Shown here piece by piece: positions 61,529 to 64,000 of a DNA stretch of 64,000 nucleotides. Both the position numbers and the translations under genes were made by a program. Location: assembly GCF_014681765.1 (NCBI RefSeq), contig NZ_CP061498.1, forward strand, positions 1,178,001-1,242,000, given 5' to 3'. The stretch comes from Roseicitreum antarcticum (GTDB lineage: Bacteria; Pseudomonadota; Alphaproteobacteria; Rhodobacterales; Rhodobacteraceae). The notes under the pieces were generated by a model that was not told the origin of the DNA, searched no databases, and worked only from the letters and a program-made list of their open reading frames with translations. How positions within the stretch are numbered: position 1 is the first letter of the stretch; the number at the start of each line of letters is the position of its first letter.

Positions 61529-63817
61529 TTACAGCGGGTTATCCACCCGCACCGTCACCACAGCCCGCCCGCGCGTCGCTTCCGGCCAGTGCAGCAACAC
61601 CTGCGCATTGGCGCTGCCCTGCTGGACCGAGACATAGGGCATCGCGCTGCGGGTCTCGCCACCCGGGCCGGTAAACGCGCCCTCCATAACCACCCCCGCG
61701 ACGGTGCGCGCCCAGCCGCCAAACGGCAGCCGCGCAGATGGGTCCACGGTCCAGACGCTGGCGGCGGTGTTTTGCTGGTGCCGCAGGGTGACCGGGCTTT
61801 CCGCAGGCGTGGTGATCCCGTTATAGGTGTTCGACTGCCAGTAGATGTTGCGGAAGCTGTTGTATTCCAGCGGCGCGAAGGTGGTATCTACCCCCTCGAC
61901 CCGCTCGATGGTGCCGTTGAAGGTGCGGAAAGTATTTCCGCTGACATTCAGCCCCTGGATCGTATGCCCGCTGCCATAGGGCGTCACCACGATCCAGCGG
62001 AACCACGGCGCGACCGACGAACAGATGAACACGTTGCCGGTGATCGACAGCGACCCGAACGAGAACTGGTTGCCCAGCGGCGGATAGGGATCATACTCAT
62101 TCGTCAACTCGATGAAGGTGTTGTCGATGTAATTCCCGGTGATCGTGCTCGCCAGCGACAGGTTGGTCAGCACCAGCCCCGCCTGCCGGATACCCTGCGC
62201 CTCGGTATCGCCGTGGTAGAAATGGTTGCCGCTGATGATATGCGCGGTGCCATGCATCACCGCGAAGCGCGCAAACAGCACCACCACATTGTCGCGCAGT
62301 TTCACGTCATTGGCGTTGACGTTCAGCACGATCGACGTGCGGTCCTGCGACCGCAGCGGCATCTGGTCGGACACGAACGAGCATTTGTCGACCTGAAGCC
62401 CCTGGCACCCCCGCCCGATCGAAGTGATCGCCCGGTCCTTGGGCCGGGTGAAAGCACAGGTGCGCAGCCACCACAACTGGCCGTCCGGCGGCAGCAAGAT
62501 GCCGCTGGCAACGCCCTTGCACATGAAATCCACATTGTCGAATTCCAGCCGGTCCAGCGACGCAAACCCCGAGAAATCCAGCACATATTTGTCGCGCGTG
62601 AAGGTATAGCTCTGGCTGGCCGCCGCGCCGTACAGCGGCTGGCTCAGCGTCAGCGAACCCGCGCCAATGTTGCGCGAACGCACATAAACCTCGCGCCCCA
62701 CGCCCGCGCCGGTCACCCGCGATCCCACGGGAATCTGCGCGACGCTTGCCACACCCGTCAGGACCAGCGGTTGTGCGGGGTTATAGCCCGCCTGCGCGCT
62801 GTGACTGGTGCTGGCCCAATCGCCCGCCGTCTCTACCTCGATCTGGCCATTGGCGATGGTGCGGCGCACCGCGAAGGTGTCCATCCCCGCCAGCGCCGCC
62901 ACATCCAGCCCCGAGGTGATGCGGGCGCGCCGCCCCATCAGGTCAAACGTGACGTGGTCAGAGAAATGAAACAGCGCCTGCACCCCCTTGCGAAAGCCCA
63001 GATCGCTGCTGCCAAAGGCTTTCTCATAGGTCGGGAAGTCAAAGGATTTTTGCAAGATCAGCCGCGCATCAGGGGCCATCACCACCTTGCCCTCGAACCG
63101 GATGGGCGTGTTGACTGACAGGCTCTGGCCCAGCCGGAAGGTCCCGGCCGATACCAGCACCCCGCGCCCTGCTGCCGCCTGGATCGCGGCCAGAAACGCC
63201 GGATGGTCATCGGCCACGCCGTCGCCGACCGCGCCAAAATCACGCACGTCCACCCAATCCAGAAGCTCGCGCACGAAGAACCCGGTTACATCCTCAATCA
63301 CCAGATCGTCGATGCGCACCACGCCGCCAACCGCGCCGGTCAGGTCCAGCCCGAAATGCCCATAGGACGGCGCCATGCCCCAAGGCAGGTCCACGCCCGG
63401 TCGCGCGCCACTGCCGACGATGGCCGAAACCGTGATGATCGTACCGTATTGCGACAGGCTAACTGCCGGACCCTGCGCAGGCAGGCCGGGCACGTTGGCT
63501 CCTCCGGGCGCGCCCGCCCAGCCAGCGATCCGCACCTCGGGCAGGTTGCCCGTCACCGCCTTCACCCGCGCCGTGATGCGCAGATAGCGCCCCGGGATGA
63601 TCGGGGTCTGCCCCATCCAGCGCAAACGCTGCACGCTTTCGGTCTTCAGAAGTTCCAGACAACCGCCGAAATCCGCATCCCCCGGCACCAGCGCCGCATT
63701 CGCCGCCCCCCCATAGGTCGGCGACCCCGGGGTACCATCGCCCGATGACCATTGCTCCAGACCGCCTGCAAACGCCGGGGGCATCAGTGTGATGCCATTG
63801 GTAATTGCGATATTCAT
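61529..63817 (-). CDS. Pectate-lyase-superfamily beta-helix protein (tailspike-like)
   Basis: This 762-aa protein has an N-terminal beta-rich, carbohydrate-binding-like part (about 1-185) followed by the Pectate_lyase_3 entry motif VDVRDFGAVGDGVADDHPAFLAAIQAA (about 190-215) and a long right-handed beta-helix (about 215-700) with many N/T/S-rich turns (LSLASTITGNYIDNTF, GLNVSGNTFRTFNG). No signal peptide is visible. The fold is shared by polysaccharide-degrading enzymes and phage tailspikes; no other phage gene is nearby. Function likely binds or cuts a polysaccharide, substrate unknown. Confidence 0.8.
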   Translation of the reverse strand: MNIAITNGITLMPPAFAGGLEQWSSGDGTPGSPTYGGAANAALVPGDADFGGCLELLKTESVQRLRWMGQTPIIPGRYLRITARVKAVTGNLPEVRIAGWAGAPGGANVPGLPAQGPAVSLSQYGTIITVSAIVGSGARPGVDLPWGMAPSYGHFGLDLTGAVGGVVRIDDLVIEDVTGFFVRELLDWVDVRDFGAVGDGVADDHPAFLAAIQAAAGRGVLVSAGTFRLGQSLSVNTPIRFEGKVVMAPDARLILQKSFDFPTYEKAFGSSDLGFRKGVQALFHFSDHVTFDLMGRRARITSGLDVAALAGMDTFAVRRTIANGQIEVETAGDWASTSHSAQAGYNPAQPLVLTGVASVAQIPVGSRVTGAGVGREVYVRSRNIGAGSLTLSQPLYGAAASQSYTFTRDKYVLDFSGFASLDRLEFDNVDFMCKGVASGILLPPDGQLWWLRTCAFTRPKDRAITSIGRGCQGLQVDKCSFVSDQMPLRSQDRTSIVLNVNANDVKLRDNVVVLFARFAVMHGTAHIISGNHFYHGDTEAQGIRQAGLVLTNLSLASTITGNYIDNTFIELTNEYDPYPPLGNQFSFGSLSITGNVFICSSVAPWFRWIVVTPYGSGHTIQGLNVSGNTFRTFNGTIERVEGVDTTFAPLEYNSFRNIYWQSNTYNGITTPAESPVTLRHQQNTAASVWTVDPSARLPFGGWARTVAGVVMEGAFTGPGGETRSAMPYVSVQQGSANAQVLLHWPEATRGRAVVTVRVDNPL

Positions 63818-63913
63818 GCCGGATTTCCCTTGATTATTGCGCCCTAAAGGGGTGTCGCACCGCCCTGCGAAAGCGCCGTTCCCCTGACCTCGGACACCAT
63901 ATCAAGCACGCGT

Positions 63914-63925
63914 TAAGGTTAACTG
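63914..63925. promoter_or_regulatory. Double GTTAA half-site upstream of the beta-helix gene
   Basis: GTTAAGGTTAAC lies about 97 bases before the start of the beta-helix gene. Each half resembles a CtrA half-site, but the 2-base spacing is not the usual 7, so regulation by CtrA is only a weak possibility. Confidence 0.25.
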
Positions 63926-64000
63926 ATGGGGGCGTCCGCTGCCTGCAACACCGCAATTTGCGTGGAAAGCCACCCATTTGCGCCACCAGATGTCCCGTTT

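Noticed and set aside
61589-63118. A 509-codon open frame antisense to the beta-helix gene
   Set aside because: Composition is dominated by Arg, His and Gln with no domain. The opposite strand encodes a recognisable Pectate_lyase_3 protein.

Overview
The window looks like a chromosomal segment of an alphaproteobacterium of the order Rhodobacterales (Rhodobacter/Roseobacter relatives). The support is high GC with heavily G/C-biased third positions, the regA/senC/regB redox-signalling locus, an RpoHII-type sigma factor beside an FeS-type cryptochrome/photolyase, a CtrA-type promoter site, a DUF1127 gene followed by CCUCCUCCC-hairpin ('cuckoo') RNA motifs, and an UpsM-like leader terminator in front of mraZ. 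No transposase, integrase, CRISPR array or plasmid function was seen.

Layout. 0-9.7 kb: CNNM/CorC-type membrane protein, HD phosphohydrolase, the regA-senC / regB redox two-component locus, a kinase-less PAS protein behind a CtrA box, a phosphotransferase and cobD. 9.7-17.5 kb: an ABC ATPase without an adjacent permease, a zf-CHCC protein, polA, and a complete zinc uptake locus (znuA divergent from zur-znuC-znuB, with a candidate Zur box between them). 17.5-26.3 kb: the elongasome operon mreB-mreC-mreD-mrdA-rodA ending in a hydroxyacid dehydrogenase, preceded by leuA with a leucine-codon leader peptide. 26.4-30.8 kb: a photo-oxidative stress cluster (SDR, FeS photolyase/cryptochrome, Cys-rich MarR, RpoHII) and a VanZ-like protein. 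31-34 kb: an acetyltransferase, rplU-rpmA and tRNA-Gly. 34.4-42.4 kb: the first part of the dcw cluster (mraZ-rsmH-ftsL-ftsI-murE-murF-mraY), preceded by an UpsM-like leader RNA, 10-bp-phased MraZ-box-like repeats and a 137-bp tandem duplication. 43.2-45.2 kb: mrp/apbC, then DUF1127 with six CCTCCTCCC hairpins. 45.6-51 kb: an ArsC/Spx-like protein, a cold-shock protein, a DEAD-box helicase, tdk, gloA and thyX. 51-61 kb: an acetate operon running acs-adk-DUF4212-symporter-DUF294-membrane protein-response regulator-membrane exonuclease. 61.5-63.8 kb: a large pectate-lyase-fold protein.

How the parts fit. Three themes recur. (i) Redox and light stress: RegBA, RpoHII with the photolyase cluster, and a DUF1127/cuckoo-RNA unit that in Rhodobacter sphaeroides belongs to the RpoH regulons. 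(ii) Cell-wall growth: both the rod (mre/mrd) and the division (dcw) operons are here, the latter with an RNA-based leader. (iii) Acetate uptake and activation with AMP recycling (symporter, Acs, Adk) coupled to unusual signalling proteins.

The strongest unusual observation is the six-hairpin CCTCCTCCC array behind DUF1127; four are described in R. sphaeroides. Next come the mraZ leader region, the leuA leader peptide, and the exonuclease fused to a membrane/PAS sensor module in the acs operon. All function calls rest on motifs and recalled family knowledge; no database search was possible.
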